This document shows, piece after piece, positions 31,313 to 40,745 of a stretch of 43,539 nucleotides of DNA. Position 1 is the first letter of the stretch. Every line of letters begins with the position of its first letter. Made by a program: the position numbers and the translations under genes. The notes beneath the pieces were generated by a model that made no database searches, was not told where the DNA came from, and was given only the letters and a program-made list of their open reading frames with translations. The DNA is from Planctomycetota bacterium (GTDB lineage Bacteria > Planctomycetota > UBA8742 > UBA2392), in contig JAHBYA010000021.1 in assembly GCA_019636195.1 (NCBI GenBank), forward strand, positions 1 through 43,539. Direction: 5' to 3'.

Positions 31313-34252
31313 CTATGCCCGCCTGCGCCGCACCAGCAGTGTTGCCAGCAGCGCCAGCAATGCCAGCAGCAGCCAGCTTCCTTCACTGCCGGTTGAGCAC
31401 CCTTCGTCACCGCCCTTTTTCTTCTTTTTCTTGCCGCCTGAACCGGAGCCTGAACCGAGAACCGTGAACGGGTCCGAGTTCACCGGCGAAAGAGTGCTGC
31501 CCGTGTCCTCAAACACCAGCGTCACAGGCCCGCCGGCAGGCGAGACCGCGAGGTCCGCAAAGGTCGCCAGCCCGGACGCCACCGTAACCTGCGCAGTGCC
31601 GGTAAGGACTGCACCCACATGTGCCAGCGTAATCGCAGCGGTAACCTCGGTGCTGTTGTCGCTGGTTACGCGGTTTCCGCCCGCGTCAACCACTTCAATT
31701 TGCGGCTGTGTCGTGAAAGGCACGCCTGTGACTGCACCCGCAGGCTGAACCACCACGCGCAAAGCCGCGCCGTTGCCGACCGTCACGTCAAAGGCCGCCG
31801 ATGTGTCCTGGGCCAGTGTGCCCGACGTGAACACGAGCTGGTAGCCCGTACCCGCAAGGTTCACAGCCAGATTGGCAAACGTGGCCACGCCGTTGATCGC
31901 TGTTGCGGTAACCGTCCCGAGCAGGGTTGCCCCGGTTGTGCCGCCGAACAGGCTTGCCGTCACGACGGTCGTGTTGTCGGTGCTGACCAGCGCACCGCCC
32001 GCATCCTGGATTTGTACTTCCGGCTGCGCGGCAAGCGCCAGGCCGCCGGTGCCATTGCCGGGTTGCGCGGAAACAAAGAGCTGCGCCGCAACGCCCGCGC
32101 CCACGTCGAAGGTGCCCGAAGTTACGCTGGGCAGGCCCGTGGCGCTGAACTCAAGCTGATAGCCCGTGCCCGCCAAGGTCACGCCCAGGTCAGCGAACTG
32201 CACTTCGCCGCTGACCGCAGTTTCCGTGTCGCTGCCGGTCAGGGCGCCCGGTGTGCCCAGCAGGGCAGCCGTTACCTGGGTGCTGTTGTCACCCGTAAGC
32301 GTGTTGCCACCCGCGTCCACCACATGCACCAGCGGCTGCACCGCCAGTTGCCCGCCGGCGACTCCGTTTCCGGGCTGCGTCACGACAAGCAATGCCGCAG
32401 CGGGGCCAATGGCCACATCGAATGTCGCTGTAACCGCGGATGTGAGGCCCGTAGCCGTGAATTCAAGTTGGTAGCCGGCGCCGGCAAGGTCAATCGCCAG
32501 GTCGGTGTAAGTAGTAGCGCCATTCGTGACAGTGTTGGCCACCGTCCCCAGCAGCGTGGCGCCGGTCGGGCCCGCGAAGATTGCCGCGGTAACCTGCGTC
32601 GAGTTGTCGGTGTCCACGGTGTTGCCGCCCGCGTCCTGCACTTCGGCGATCGGTTGCGGCGAAAGGGCCAGGCCGCCCGTGCCGTTGCCGGGGTTGCTGG
32701 AGACTACCAGCTTGGCAGCGGGGCCGACCACGACGTCGAAGGGATCCGAGAACGCGGTGGTCAGGCCGAGAGCCGTGAACTCAAGTTCATACCCGTTAGC
32801 GGCAATGTCGATGGCAAGTCCGGAGTACATCACGATCCCGCCGGAAGCGGTGACGGTTGCCACCCCAGACAGGGTCGCGCCGCCGCTGCCCGTGCCAGAG
32901 CGGATGTCCGCAGTCACCTGCGTGGTGTTATCGCCGGTGATCGTGTTGCCGCCTGCGTCCTGCACGGCAATGATCGGCTGTGTGCTCAGCGCCAGCCCGC
33001 CGCTGCCGTTGCCCGGCTGCTGGGTCACGGCAAGCTTGGCGGCAACGCCAACCGAAATGTCAAACGTGGCCGAGACCGCGGGCGTCAACGCCCCTGAACT
33101 GAAAGTCAGGCTGTAGCCGGTGCCGACAAGGTCCACCGCTAGGTCCGTGAAATCCACGACTCCGGCAGACGCGGCGACCGAGACTGTGCCAATCAACTGC
33201 GCGCCGGTTGTGCCCGTGCCGGTGGTGATGGCAGCGGTGACCAGGCCGTTGAACCCCGTGTCCACATTGCCAAGCCCGTTGCGTGCCTCGACCTGCGGCT
33301 GTGTGGCCAGTGCCAATCCGCCGGTGCCGTTGCCTGGGTCGATGGTGACGAACAATGCGACAGCACTCGGGTTCACGCCCGTGCCGGAGACCGTGAAAGT
33401 GTAGGGGCTTTCACCGCTGTCCGGATCGTTGTTGTTGATCGTGACGTCAAAGCTGAACGCCGCTGCCGACAAGGGCGTCACTGCAATCGAAAACTGGGTT
33501 GTGCCTGATGGCGCCAGCACCGAGGCACCGGGTTGGGTCACAATGATCGTGCAGTTACTTTCGTTGCCGGCGCTTACGATCGGCGAGCCGGTGAGCAGCA
33601 AGTTGGCTCCACCAGTGTTGAAGATGTCCCACGTGAAGTTTGCGCCGCTGGTGAGCACGTTGCCGACCGCGTCTGTGCCGCCGCTGGCCACCGCGTTTGA
33701 GTTGCGTTCAACACTAATGTCCGGGGTATTGCTGTTGGCCACCGTCATCGCGTTGCTGTTGACCGGCCCACCCTTCTTGCCGCCGCCGCTGGTCGTGAGA
33801 CCGGTGTTCGCAAGTTGCAGCGAAATCGTGGCGCCCGGTGTGGCCGCCGGTGATAGCTCCACCAGAATCCAGAAACTCAGCGTGATCGGCGACGGAATGC
33901 CGACATTCAGTCCCTGAAAGCTCGGGCTCAAAGTGGTTGAAACGGAGCCCTGTTGCTGATCGACGCCAATGTCGAGCGTGCCGTTGCTGTTGCTGTCAAC
34001 AATCAGCGTCCAGCCGACAATGTCTTGCGCCACAGCCGTACCCGTAAACGTCGCGCTTACGCCGGTCAAGGAAACCGGTGGCGGGTTAGGCTGGGTGCGA
34101 ATCAGGTTGAAGGCCAGCACCGGATTGTTGGCTGTGCCTGCGTTGATGTTGCCGGCGGCCGGCGGGTTCGGGTGGGCGCTGAGTTCAGTCGTGCCCTGTG
34201 CAACCAAAGCGCCCGCGAAAGCGAGCGACAAAAAGATCATCAGTGTTTTCAT
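31313..34252 (-). CDS. Exported repeat protein with CTERM-like sorting tail
   Basis: A 979-residue product from ATG 34252, preceded by AGGA. A signal peptide (LMIFLSLAFAGALVAQ) is followed by an Ig-like region and a choice-of-anchor-D-like module (NNDPDSGESPYTFTVSGTG). Six copies of a beta-domain of about 100 residues follow; each has the core QPGNG..GLAL..QP...V.DAGGN, then VTA, and ends in SATFDV. The C-end is GSGSGSGG, six Lys, GGDEGCSTGSEGS, a hydrophobic helix (WLLLALLALLATLLV) and RRRRA. That is the tripartite plan of MYXO-, Synerg- or GlyGly-CTERM sorting signals. A surface adhesin or matrix protein is likely. It starts 88 nt beyond the trmO stop, on the same strand. Confidence 0.88.
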   Translation of the reverse strand: MKTLMIFLSLAFAGALVAQGTTELSAHPNPPAAGNINAGTANNPVLAFNLIRTQPNPPPVSLTGVSATFTGTAVAQDIVGWTLIVDSNSNGTLDIGVDQQQGSVSTTLSPSFQGLNVGIPSPITLSFWILVELSPAATPGATISLQLANTGLTTSGGGKKGGPVNSNAMTVANSNTPDISVERNSNAVASGGTDAVGNVLTSGANFTWDIFNTGGANLLLTGSPIVSAGNESNCTIIVTQPGASVLAPSGTTQFSIAVTPLSAAAFSFDVTINNNDPDSGESPYTFTVSGTGVNPSAVALFVTIDPGNGTGGLALATQPQVEARNGLGNVDTGFNGLVTAAITTGTGTTGAQLIGTVSVAASAGVVDFTDLAVDLVGTGYSLTFSSGALTPAVSATFDISVGVAAKLAVTQQPGNGSGGLALSTQPIIAVQDAGGNTITGDNTTQVTADIRSGTGSGGATLSGVATVTASGGIVMYSGLAIDIAANGYELEFTALGLTTAFSDPFDVVVGPAAKLVVSSNPGNGTGGLALSPQPIAEVQDAGGNTVDTDNSTQVTAAIFAGPTGATLLGTVANTVTNGATTYTDLAIDLAGAGYQLEFTATGLTSAVTATFDVAIGPAAALLVVTQPGNGVAGGQLAVQPLVHVVDAGGNTLTGDNSTQVTAALLGTPGALTGSDTETAVSGEVQFADLGVTLAGTGYQLEFSATGLPSVTSGTFDVGAGVAAQLFVSAQPGNGTGGLALAAQPEVQIQDAGGALVSTDNTTVVTASLFGGTTGATLLGTVTATAINGVATFANLAVNLAGTGYQLVFTSGTLAQDTSAAFDVTVGNGAALRVVVQPAGAVTGVPFTTQPQIEVVDAGGNRVTSDNSTEVTAAITLAHVGAVLTGTAQVTVASGLATFADLAVSPAGGPVTLVFEDTGSTLSPVNSDPFTVLGSGSGSGGKKKKKKGGDEGCSTGSEGSWLLLALLALLATLLVRRRRA

Positions 34253-34340
34253 GGAATTCCTGTGCGATTGGGCGGAGTCTGGCGGGTGCAGATTGTGCAA
34301 TTCTGCAAGGCAATTCCAAGCAAAATCGTATGGATTTGAA

Positions 34341-34886
34341 CTACCAGCGGTCAGGGGCGTCCGGCGCTTCGCCAATCGCGTCAAGCCAGCCGGCCTTTGC
34401 GTTCGGGTGTGCGTCGGCGTAGGGCACGTAGGGTTTGATGTCGAGTACCGGCGTGCCGTCCAGCAGGTCAATGCCGCGCACGTGCAATGTGCGGCCTTCT
34501 ACTTTTAGCAGCTTCAGGGCCGAGATCGCGACCGGGTTGGGCCGGTGGGGGCTGCGGGTGGCAAACAAGCCGCGCCGGACTTTGGGCCCGCGCGGCGGAA
34601 TCACCGTCGGCTGCCAGCTTTCATTCAAGTGCATCCAGGCGATGACCCAGATGTAGTCAAAGCCCTCAAGGTCGCGCAGCGCCTGCTCAAAGTTGTGGCC
34701 CGGCAGGAGTTCAATCGTCGCATCCACGGCGGTGTCGGTCAGGGTTTGTTCGGTAACGGTCGGCTGGCGCGGCGTGCCGAAACGCTCTGTGTATGGCGAG
34801 CGAACATGACCGATCACACGCAGCGTGAGTTCGGCAGGCGGCGCTGCTGTGCTGGTGTGATCCTGCGGTGGCTTTTTGCGCTTCAT
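34341..34886 (-). CDS. trmO: tRNA (t6A37) methyltransferase TrmO
   Basis: Methylates N6-threonylcarbamoyladenosine at position 37 of tRNA-Thr (m6t6A) using SAM; formerly TsaA/YaeB. The 181-residue product has LRVIGHVRSPYTERFGTPRQ at the N-end and the family signature RSPHRPNPVAISALKLL, followed by IDLLDGTPVLDIKPYVPYAD. ATG 34886 is chosen over an upstream start; a TACACC box ends 6 nt before it and no Shine-Dalgarno is seen. It diverges from sucA with 74 bp between the starts. Confidence 0.94.
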   Translation of the reverse strand: MKRKKPPQDHTSTAAPPAELTLRVIGHVRSPYTERFGTPRQPTVTEQTLTDTAVDATIELLPGHNFEQALRDLEGFDYIWVIAWMHLNESWQPTVIPPRGPKVRRGLFATRSPHRPNPVAISALKLLKVEGRTLHVRGIDLLDGTPVLDIKPYVPYADAHPNAKAGWLDAIGEAPDAPDRW

Positions 34887-34892
34887 GGCACG

Positions 34893-34953
34893 GGTGTAAC
34901 ACCAGCGGAAGTCGCTTGCCATGCCTCGCGCCGATGCCCCGTGTTCCTACAAT
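34893..34953. promoter_or_regulatory. Divergent leaderless-type promoters of trmO and sucA
   Basis: Minus strand TACACC (34898-34893) ends 6 nt before the trmO ATG. Plus strand TACAAT (34948-34953), close to the -10 consensus, ends 7 nt before the sucA ATG at 34961. Neither gene has a Shine-Dalgarno. Confidence 0.5.
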
Positions 34954-34960
34954 CCGCGCC

Positions 34961-37711
34961 ATGGATAGCCTGAACCTTGCCTACGTCGAAGCACTGTTTG
35001 AAGACTACCTGCGCGACCCCGAATCCGTGCCGCAGCGCTGGCGCGAGTATTTTAAGGCCAACAACGGCGAGCCTGTGACCAGGCTGGGCCCCAGCTTTGC
35101 GCCGCGCAGCATCTTCAACCCGCCGGCGCCGACCGCCACGGCGGCTGCCAGCAGCGGCGCGCACGCCGCGGCGGTATTGCAGGAAAAGGTTGACCGCCTG
35201 ATCCGCGTGTATCGCGTACGCGGCCACCGCCTTGCCAAGGTTGACCCGCTGGGCCGACCCCTGCCGCGCATCAAGGAGCTTGAGCTTGAGGCCTTTGGCC
35301 TGCGCGAAGAAGACCTCGACAAGCCCGTGGTCTGCACGACCATCCCGTACCCCGGCTTGGACACACCGCGCAAAGTGCTTGAACACTTGCAGGCAACCTA
35401 CTGCCGCAGCATCGGCGTGCAGTTCATGCACATCGACGAGATGGACGTCACCGGCTGGATCAGCCGCCGCGTTGAAAGCACGCGCAACACCACCGAGCTC
35501 TCGCGCGACGAAAAGGTGCGCATCTTCCGGCGACTGAACGATGCGGTCGCCTTCGAGAAGTTCCTGCAGACCAAGTACATCGGCATGAAGTCCTTCAGCC
35601 TGGAAGGCGGCGAAAGCCTGATTCCGCTGCTTGACCTCGCCATCGAGCGCGGTGCCGAGCAAGGACTCGACGAAATCGTGATCGCCATGGCGCACCGCGG
35701 CCGCCTGAACGTGCTGGCCAACATCATGGGCAAGACGCCGCGCCAGATTTTCGCCGAGTTTGAAGACTTCGAGACCGAGAACGAACACGGCGACGTCAAG
35801 TACCACATGGGCTACAGCAACGACTGGCAGGCCCAGAACGGCCGGACGGTGCACCTTGGACTCTGTTTCAACCCCAGCCACCTTGAGTTCATCAACCCGA
35901 TCGCGCTGGGGCGCATCCGCGCCAAGCAGGACCGCGCGGGCGACAAAGACCGCCGCCGCGGCGCGGCACTGCTGATCCATGGCGACGCGGCCTTTATCGG
36001 CCAGGGCGTCAGCCAGGAAACCCTGAACATCAGCGAACTTGAGGCCTACCACACCGGCGGCGCGATCCACATTGTGCTGAACAACCAGATCGGATTTACC
36101 ACGCTGCCCGAACAAGGTCGCAGCAGCACCTACGCGACCGACGTTGCCAAAATGCTGCAAGTGCCCGTGTTTCACGTAAACGGTGAAGACCCCGAAGCCG
36201 TGGCCCACGTCGTGCGCACGGCCATGGACTTTCGCGAAAAGTTCCAGCGCGACGTTGTGATTGACATGTACTGCTACCGCAGCCGCGGCCACAACGAAGC
36301 CGATGAGCCCGCGTTTACCCAGCCGCAGATGTACAAGACCATCCGCGCCCGACAGGACGTGCGCGACAGCTATCTCGGGCACTTGCTGAAGTCAGGGGGC
36401 ATCACCGAAGCCGAGGCTGAGCAGATCACCCAGCACCCCAAGGCGTTCTTTGACGAAGAGCTGCTGGCTGCAAGGCGCCAAAGCCGCATCTTCCGCAAGA
36501 ACGACATGGAACTGAACTGGAGCCAGTACAAAGGCGGCCCTGAAGAAAATGGCGGCGAGGCGAACACAAGCGTTGACAAGACAAGGCTCGCGGCGCTGCT
36601 GCGCAAGTTGGGCAAAGCCCCCGACGGCTTCACACTGCACCCCAAGCTGGAACGCTTCGTCGCGGCACGGCTTGAAATGGCTGCCGGCGAAAAACCGCTG
36701 GACTGGGGCGCCGCCGAGGCGCTGGCCTATGCAAGCCTGGCCGCACAGGGCGCCCGCGTGCGCATGACCGGGCAGGATGCCGAGCGCGGCACCTTCAGCC
36801 ACCGCCACGCGACGTGGCACGACTACGAAAACGGCAGCATCTACCGGCCGCTTGAGCACGTGGCCGAGCAGCAGGCCGAAGTGTTCATTCGCAACTCGGC
36901 ACTGAGCGAAGTTGCCGTGCTGGGCTATGAGTACGGCTACAGCCTCGACAGCCCCGACGTTCTGACGCTGTGGGAAGCGCAGTTCGGGGACTTCGTGAAC
37001 GTCGCGCAGGTGATCATTGACCAGTTTATCGTAAGCGCCGAAGAAAAGTGGAACCGCCTGAGCGGGCTTACCATGCTGCTGCCCCACGGCATGGAGGGCC
37101 AGGGGCCGGAGCACTCCAGCGCGCGCCTTGAGCGCTTTTTGAACCTGAGCATCGATGACAACATCCAGGTTTGCAACGTCACGACGCCCGCGCAGTTCTT
37201 TCACCTGCTGCGCCGCCAGGTGCTGCGGCCGTGGCGCAAGCCATTGATCGTGATGTCGCCCAAGAGCCTGCTGCGCCACCCCGAGTGCGTGAGTTCGCTG
37301 GACGAGCTGGCCACCGGCGGCTTTGAACGAATCCTGTGGGACAGTTGGGCCGACAAGCCAACGCGCGTGCTGGTGTGCAGCGGCAAGGTGTACTACGACC
37401 TGCACGCCGCGCGCCTTGAGCGCAATCGCAAAGATGTGGCGATTGTGCGGCTGGAGCAGCTGTATCCACTGAAAGACGCGCAACTGATTGAGATCGCCAA
37501 ACGCTACCCCGGCGCCCAAGCCGTCTGGGTGCAGGAAGAGCACGAGAACATGGGCGCCTGCGTGCACTTTCGCTGGCACTGGCACAAGGCGTTCGGCACC
37601 GGGGACAACCTCAAGTGGGTCTGCCGGCCCATCGCCGCCAGCCCAGCCACCGGCAGCCCAAGACGCCACAAGAAAGAACAAGCCGATCTGATTGACCGGG
37701 CATTGGGCTGA
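34961..37711 (+). CDS. sucA: 2-oxoglutarate dehydrogenase E1 component
   Basis: The ThDP-dependent E1 decarboxylates 2-oxoglutarate and succinylates the E2 lipoyl group in the TCA cycle. The 916-residue product is full length. It starts with the E1o N-terminal segment (SLNLAYVEALFEDYLRDP, WREYF) that binds the complex. It also contains the active-site HRGRLNVLANIMGK, the ThDP region (YRSRGHNEADEPAFTQP) and a complete C-terminal transketolase-like half ending in DLIDRALG. ATG 34961 follows TACAAT by 7 nt. Downstream are sucB and lpd, but an inverted-repeat cassette with a GxxExxY gene separates sucA from sucB by 472 nt. Confidence 0.97.
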   Translation: MDSLNLAYVEALFEDYLRDPESVPQRWREYFKANNGEPVTRLGPSFAPRSIFNPPAPTATAAASSGAHAAAVLQEKVDRLIRVYRVRGHRLAKVDPLGRPLPRIKELELEAFGLREEDLDKPVVCTTIPYPGLDTPRKVLEHLQATYCRSIGVQFMHIDEMDVTGWISRRVESTRNTTELSRDEKVRIFRRLNDAVAFEKFLQTKYIGMKSFSLEGGESLIPLLDLAIERGAEQGLDEIVIAMAHRGRLNVLANIMGKTPRQIFAEFEDFETENEHGDVKYHMGYSNDWQAQNGRTVHLGLCFNPSHLEFINPIALGRIRAKQDRAGDKDRRRGAALLIHGDAAFIGQGVSQETLNISELEAYHTGGAIHIVLNNQIGFTTLPEQGRSSTYATDVAKMLQVPVFHVNGEDPEAVAHVVRTAMDFREKFQRDVVIDMYCYRSRGHNEADEPAFTQPQMYKTIRARQDVRDSYLGHLLKSGGITEAEAEQITQHPKAFFDEELLAARRQSRIFRKNDMELNWSQYKGGPEENGGEANTSVDKTRLAALLRKLGKAPDGFTLHPKLERFVAARLEMAAGEKPLDWGAAEALAYASLAAQGARVRMTGQDAERGTFSHRHATWHDYENGSIYRPLEHVAEQQAEVFIRNSALSEVAVLGYEYGYSLDSPDVLTLWEAQFGDFVNVAQVIIDQFIVSAEEKWNRLSGLTMLLPHGMEGQGPEHSSARLERFLNLSIDDNIQVCNVTTPAQFFHLLRRQVLRPWRKPLIVMSPKSLLRHPECVSSLDELATGGFERILWDSWADKPTRVLVCSGKVYYDLHAARLERNRKDVAIVRLEQLYPLKDAQLIEIAKRYPGAQAVWVQEEHENMGACVHFRWHWHKAFGTGDNLKWVCRPIAASPATGSPRRHKKEQADLIDRALG

Positions 37712-37717
37712 ACTGCC

Positions 37718-37744
37718 GTCCACAGATTTCACTGATTACACAGA
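37718..37744 (+). repeat. Left arm of inverted repeat flanking the first GxxExxY gene
   Basis: Begins GTCCACAGATT, 7 bases after the sucA stop. It pairs with 38137-38163 over 27 positions with 4 mismatches. Internally it is made of degenerate 9-nt units CACAGATTT / CACTGATTA / CACAGA. Confidence 0.88.
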
Positions 37745-37752
37745 AAGCGACC

Positions 37753-38133
37753 ATGGACAGGGAAGCACAAGATCCGCAGACATATGCCGTCATCGGCGCT
37801 GCAATGGAAGTTCAACGCGAACTTGGCCACGGCTTCAAGGAGAGCGTGTATCACGAGGCATTCTTGAAAGAGGCCGCAAAACGGGGCATTCCGCTTCAGC
37901 ACGAGCCTGAAATCACGGTGTACTACAAGGGCGAAAAGCTCGACAGTACCTTTCGACCGGACTTTGTCTGCTTTGGAGATGTTGTCGTGGAGTTCAAGGC
38001 GGCCTCGACTCTCACTGATGTGGATTTTGCACAGCTGTTGAACTACCTGAAAGCAACCGGACTGCGACGCGAACTTCTGATCAACTTTGGCGCCAAATCA
38101 TTGCAGGTGAAGCGCGCCGTATTGGATTTGTAG
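37753..38133 (+). CDS. GxxExxY protein, PD-(D/E)XK-like (first copy)
   Basis: A 126-residue protein of the GxxExxY family (TIGR04256/PDDEXK_3-like). The name motif is G27-F-K-E30-S-V-Y33. A possible nuclease core follows: D70 in FRPDF, then E80-F-K82 in VVVEFKA, and a helix with Q94 ([11 protein letters not shown]). The family is of unknown function; the residues are right for a metal-dependent PD-(D/E)XK nuclease, but activity is inference. It sits between sucA and sucB in the same direction, inside a 27-bp imperfect inverted repeat, so it looks like an inserted cassette that left the operon readable. There is no clear Shine-Dalgarno. Confidence 0.88.
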   Translation: MDREAQDPQTYAVIGAAMEVQRELGHGFKESVYHEAFLKEAAKRGIPLQHEPEITVYYKGEKLDSTFRPDFVCFGDVVVEFKAASTLTDVDFAQLLNYLKATGLRRELLINFGAKSLQVKRAVLDL

Positions 38134-38136
38134 TCG

Positions 38137-38163
38137 TCTGTGAAATCTGCGGAATCTGTGGAC
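38137..38163 (+). repeat. Right arm of inverted repeat flanking the first GxxExxY gene
   Basis: Ends GAATCTGTGGAC, 20 bases before the sucB ATG. It is the inverted partner of 37718-37744 (23 of 27 identical). Confidence 0.88.
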
Positions 38164-38183
38164 AGCGGTACCAGGAACAGACC

Positions 38184-39368
38184 ATGACCATCGAACTGAA
38201 AGTACCCAGCCCCGGCGAAAGCATCACGGAAGTGATTATCGCCGACTGGCTGAAGCATGAAGGTGACGCTGTTGCCACGGACGAAACCATCGTCGAGATC
38301 GACAGCGACAAAAGCACGCTGGCGGTCGGCGCGCCACAAGGCGGCGTCGTCAAGAAGCTGCTCAAGCAGAAGGGCGAAACCGCCAAAGTCGGCGAAGTGA
38401 TCGCTTTGATCGACCCGCAGGGAGCCCCGATCGTCAGGTCGGGGCCCGGCAAGGCGCCCGCTGCGAAGCCAACTTCGGGCAACGGCGAGCAACGCGTCAT
38501 GCCCAGCGCCCGCCACCTGGCCGCCGAGAAGGGTGTTGACCCGTCAACAGTCAAGGGCACAGGCCCCGGCGGCCGCGTGCTGAAAGAAGACGTGCAACGG
38601 GCCGTCGTAGGTACGCAAAGCGTAAGCGAGCGCCCCGCTGCCCACGACGCGGCCGCGCCCGTGGGCGACCGCGCCATTGAGCGCGTGCGCATGACCACCC
38701 TGCGCAAGCGCATCGCCCAGCGCCTGCTGGAGTCGCAGCAAAGCACAGCCACGCTGACCACGTTCAATGAAATCGACATGCACGAGGTGATGGCCCTTCG
38801 CAGCCGGTTCAAGGACGACTTTCAGCAGAAGTACGGCATCAAGCTCGGGTTCATGAGTTTCTTTGTGAAGGCCGCAGTGGATGCGCTGAAGCTGGTGCCG
38901 CAGGTCAACGCGCGCATCGACGGCGACGAAATTGTCTATCACAACTACGCCGACATCGGCGTGGCCATCGGCGGCGGCAAAGGGCTTGTGGTGCCGGTGC
39001 TGCGCAACGCCGAAAGGCTCAGCTTTGCGCAGATTGAGCAGGCGATTGCCGACTTCGGCAAGCGCGCGCAAAGCGGCGCCATCACGCCCGACGAAATGAC
39101 GGGCGGCACGTTCACGATTTCAAACGGCGGCATTTACGGCAGCATGCTCAGCACGCCGATCCTGAACCCGCCCCAAAGCGCCATCCTGGGCATGCACAAC
39201 ATTGTTGAGCGCCCGGTAGTGCTCGGCGGCCAGATTGTCGCACGGCCGATCATGTACGTGGCACTGAGCTATGACCATCGCATCATCGACGGTCGCGAAG
39301 CCGTGACTTTCCTGAAGCGCATCAAGGACTGCATCGAAAACCCGACGCGCATGCTGATGGAAGTGTAA
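38184..39368 (+). CDS. sucB: 2-oxoglutarate dehydrogenase E2 (dihydrolipoamide succinyltransferase)
   Basis: A 394-residue E2 core protein. The lipoyl domain carries K43 in [11 protein letters not shown]. The subunit-binding domain is [20 protein letters not shown]. The catalytic domain has [15 protein letters not shown] and ends in [14 protein letters not shown] with H365 and D369, the succinyltransferase pattern. AGGAA lies before the ATG. It is followed 4 nt later by lpd, so these two are a tight pair, while the spacing to sucA has been enlarged by the GxxExxY cassette. Confidence 0.97.
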   Translation: MTIELKVPSPGESITEVIIADWLKHEGDAVATDETIVEIDSDKSTLAVGAPQGGVVKKLLKQKGETAKVGEVIALIDPQGAPIVRSGPGKAPAAKPTSGNGEQRVMPSARHLAAEKGVDPSTVKGTGPGGRVLKEDVQRAVVGTQSVSERPAAHDAAAPVGDRAIERVRMTTLRKRIAQRLLESQQSTATLTTFNEIDMHEVMALRSRFKDDFQQKYGIKLGFMSFFVKAAVDALKLVPQVNARIDGDEIVYHNYADIGVAIGGGKGLVVPVLRNAERLSFAQIEQAIADFGKRAQSGAITPDEMTGGTFTISNGGIYGSMLSTPILNPPQSAILGMHNIVERPVVLGGQIVARPIMYVALSYDHRIIDGREAVTFLKRIKDCIENPTRMLMEV

Positions 39369-39372
39369 ACCT

Positions 39373-40743
39373 ATGCAGCACGATCTTGTTGTCATCGGCG
39401 CCGGGCCCGGCGGATACATCGCGGCGATTCGTGCCGCGCAGTTGGGCATGAACGTCGCCTGCATCGAGAAAGAGCCCGCGCTGGGCGGCACGTGCCTGCG
39501 CGTCGGGTGCATCCCCAGCAAGGCCCTGCTCGAAAGCAGTGAGCGCTTTGAAGCCGCCAGGCACGACCTGAAAAAACACGGCGTCAAAGTCGGCGGCATT
39601 GAGCTTGATCTTGCGACCATGCTCAAGCGCAAAGACACCACCGTCACAGCCGGCACCAAGGGTATCGAGTTCCTGTTCAAGAAGAACAAGGTCACCCGCT
39701 ACCAGGGCCACGCCACGATCACCGGCGCCAACACCGTTATCGTGGGCGAGCAGGCGCTGGCTTGCAAGCACATCATTATCGCCACGGGCAGCGTGCCGAG
39801 CATGCTGCCGGGTGTAGAGTTTGACGGCGACTTGATCGGCGACAGCACCACAGCCTTGGGCTACGACAAAGTGCCCGAGCATCTGGTCGTGATCGGCGGC
39901 GGCGTGATCGGCCTTGAGCTGGGCAGCGTGTGGCTGCGCCTTGGCGCCAAGGTCACGGTGCTGGAGTACCTGCCGCAGATTCTGCCGGGCATGGACGAAG
40001 AGCTTTGCGCGGAGGCGCTCAGGCTGTTCAAAAAGCAGGGCTTTGAGTTTCACCTCGGCGCCAAAGTCACTGGCGCGCGCGTTGAATCCGGCAAGTGCGT
40101 GGTCAGCGCCGAAGGCCTCGACGATATCAACTGCGATCGCGTGCTGCTGGCTGTCGGCCGCAAACCCAACACGCAGGGGCTCGGGCTCGAAAACGTGGGC
40201 ATCACGCCCGACAAGCGCGGGCGAATCCCTGTCAACTCACATTGGCAGACCAGCGTGCCGAATATCTATGCCATCGGCGACGTGATTGACGGGCCCATGC
40301 TCGCGCACAAAGCCGAAGAAGAGGGCACCGCCTGCGCCGAGTACATTGCGACAGGCCACGCGCACGTGAACTACGACGCCATTCCCGGTGTGGTGTACAC
40401 CCACCCCGAAATCGCCGGCGTCGGCAAGACCGAGCAGCAGTTGCGTGAAGCGGGCGTGCCGTACAAAGCCGGCAAGTTTCCGTTCATGGCAAACGGCCGC
40501 GCGCGCGCACTGGGCGAAACCGCAGGATTCGTGAAGCTGCTGGCGCACGCTGAGACAGACAGGCTGCTGGGTGCCCACATCATCGGGCCCCGTGCCGGCG
40601 ACCTGATAGCCGAGTGCGCGGTCGCCATCGAATTCGCCGCAAGCGCTGAAGATATTGCAAGGTCAAGCCACGCCCACCCCACACTGGCCGAGTGCATCAA
40701 AGAGGCCGCCCTCGCGGTCCACGGCCGCACCCTGAACGGGTGA
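39373..40743 (+). CDS. lpd: Dihydrolipoyl dehydrogenase (E3)
   Basis: Reoxidises the E2 dihydrolipoyl group, passing electrons via FAD and a disulfide to NAD+. The 456-residue product has the FAD motif GAGPGGYIAA, the redox disulfide C41-x4-C46 in GGTCLRVGCIPSK, the NAD motif IGGGVIGLELGS and the C-terminal HAHPTLAE with the catalytic His. GGAAG lies before the ATG. It probably serves both this complex and the one using the other E2 at 27.6 kb. An 18-G tract begins 3 nt after the stop codon. Confidence 0.97.
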   Translation: MQHDLVVIGAGPGGYIAAIRAAQLGMNVACIEKEPALGGTCLRVGCIPSKALLESSERFEAARHDLKKHGVKVGGIELDLATMLKRKDTTVTAGTKGIEFLFKKNKVTRYQGHATITGANTVIVGEQALACKHIIIATGSVPSMLPGVEFDGDLIGDSTTALGYDKVPEHLVVIGGGVIGLELGSVWLRLGAKVTVLEYLPQILPGMDEELCAEALRLFKKQGFEFHLGAKVTGARVESGKCVVSAEGLDDINCDRVLLAVGRKPNTQGLGLENVGITPDKRGRIPVNSHWQTSVPNIYAIGDVIDGPMLAHKAEEEGTACAEYIATGHAHVNYDAIPGVVYTHPEIAGVGKTEQQLREAGVPYKAGKFPFMANGRARALGETAGFVKLLAHAETDRLLGAHIIGPRAGDLIAECAVAIEFAASAEDIARSSHAHPTLAECIKEAALAVHGRTLNG

Positions 40744-40745
40744 GT

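Noticed and set aside
34883..37732. Two long minus-strand frames opposite sucA
   Set aside because: sucA is unambiguous; the opposing frames are His/Val/Ala-rich complements of it.
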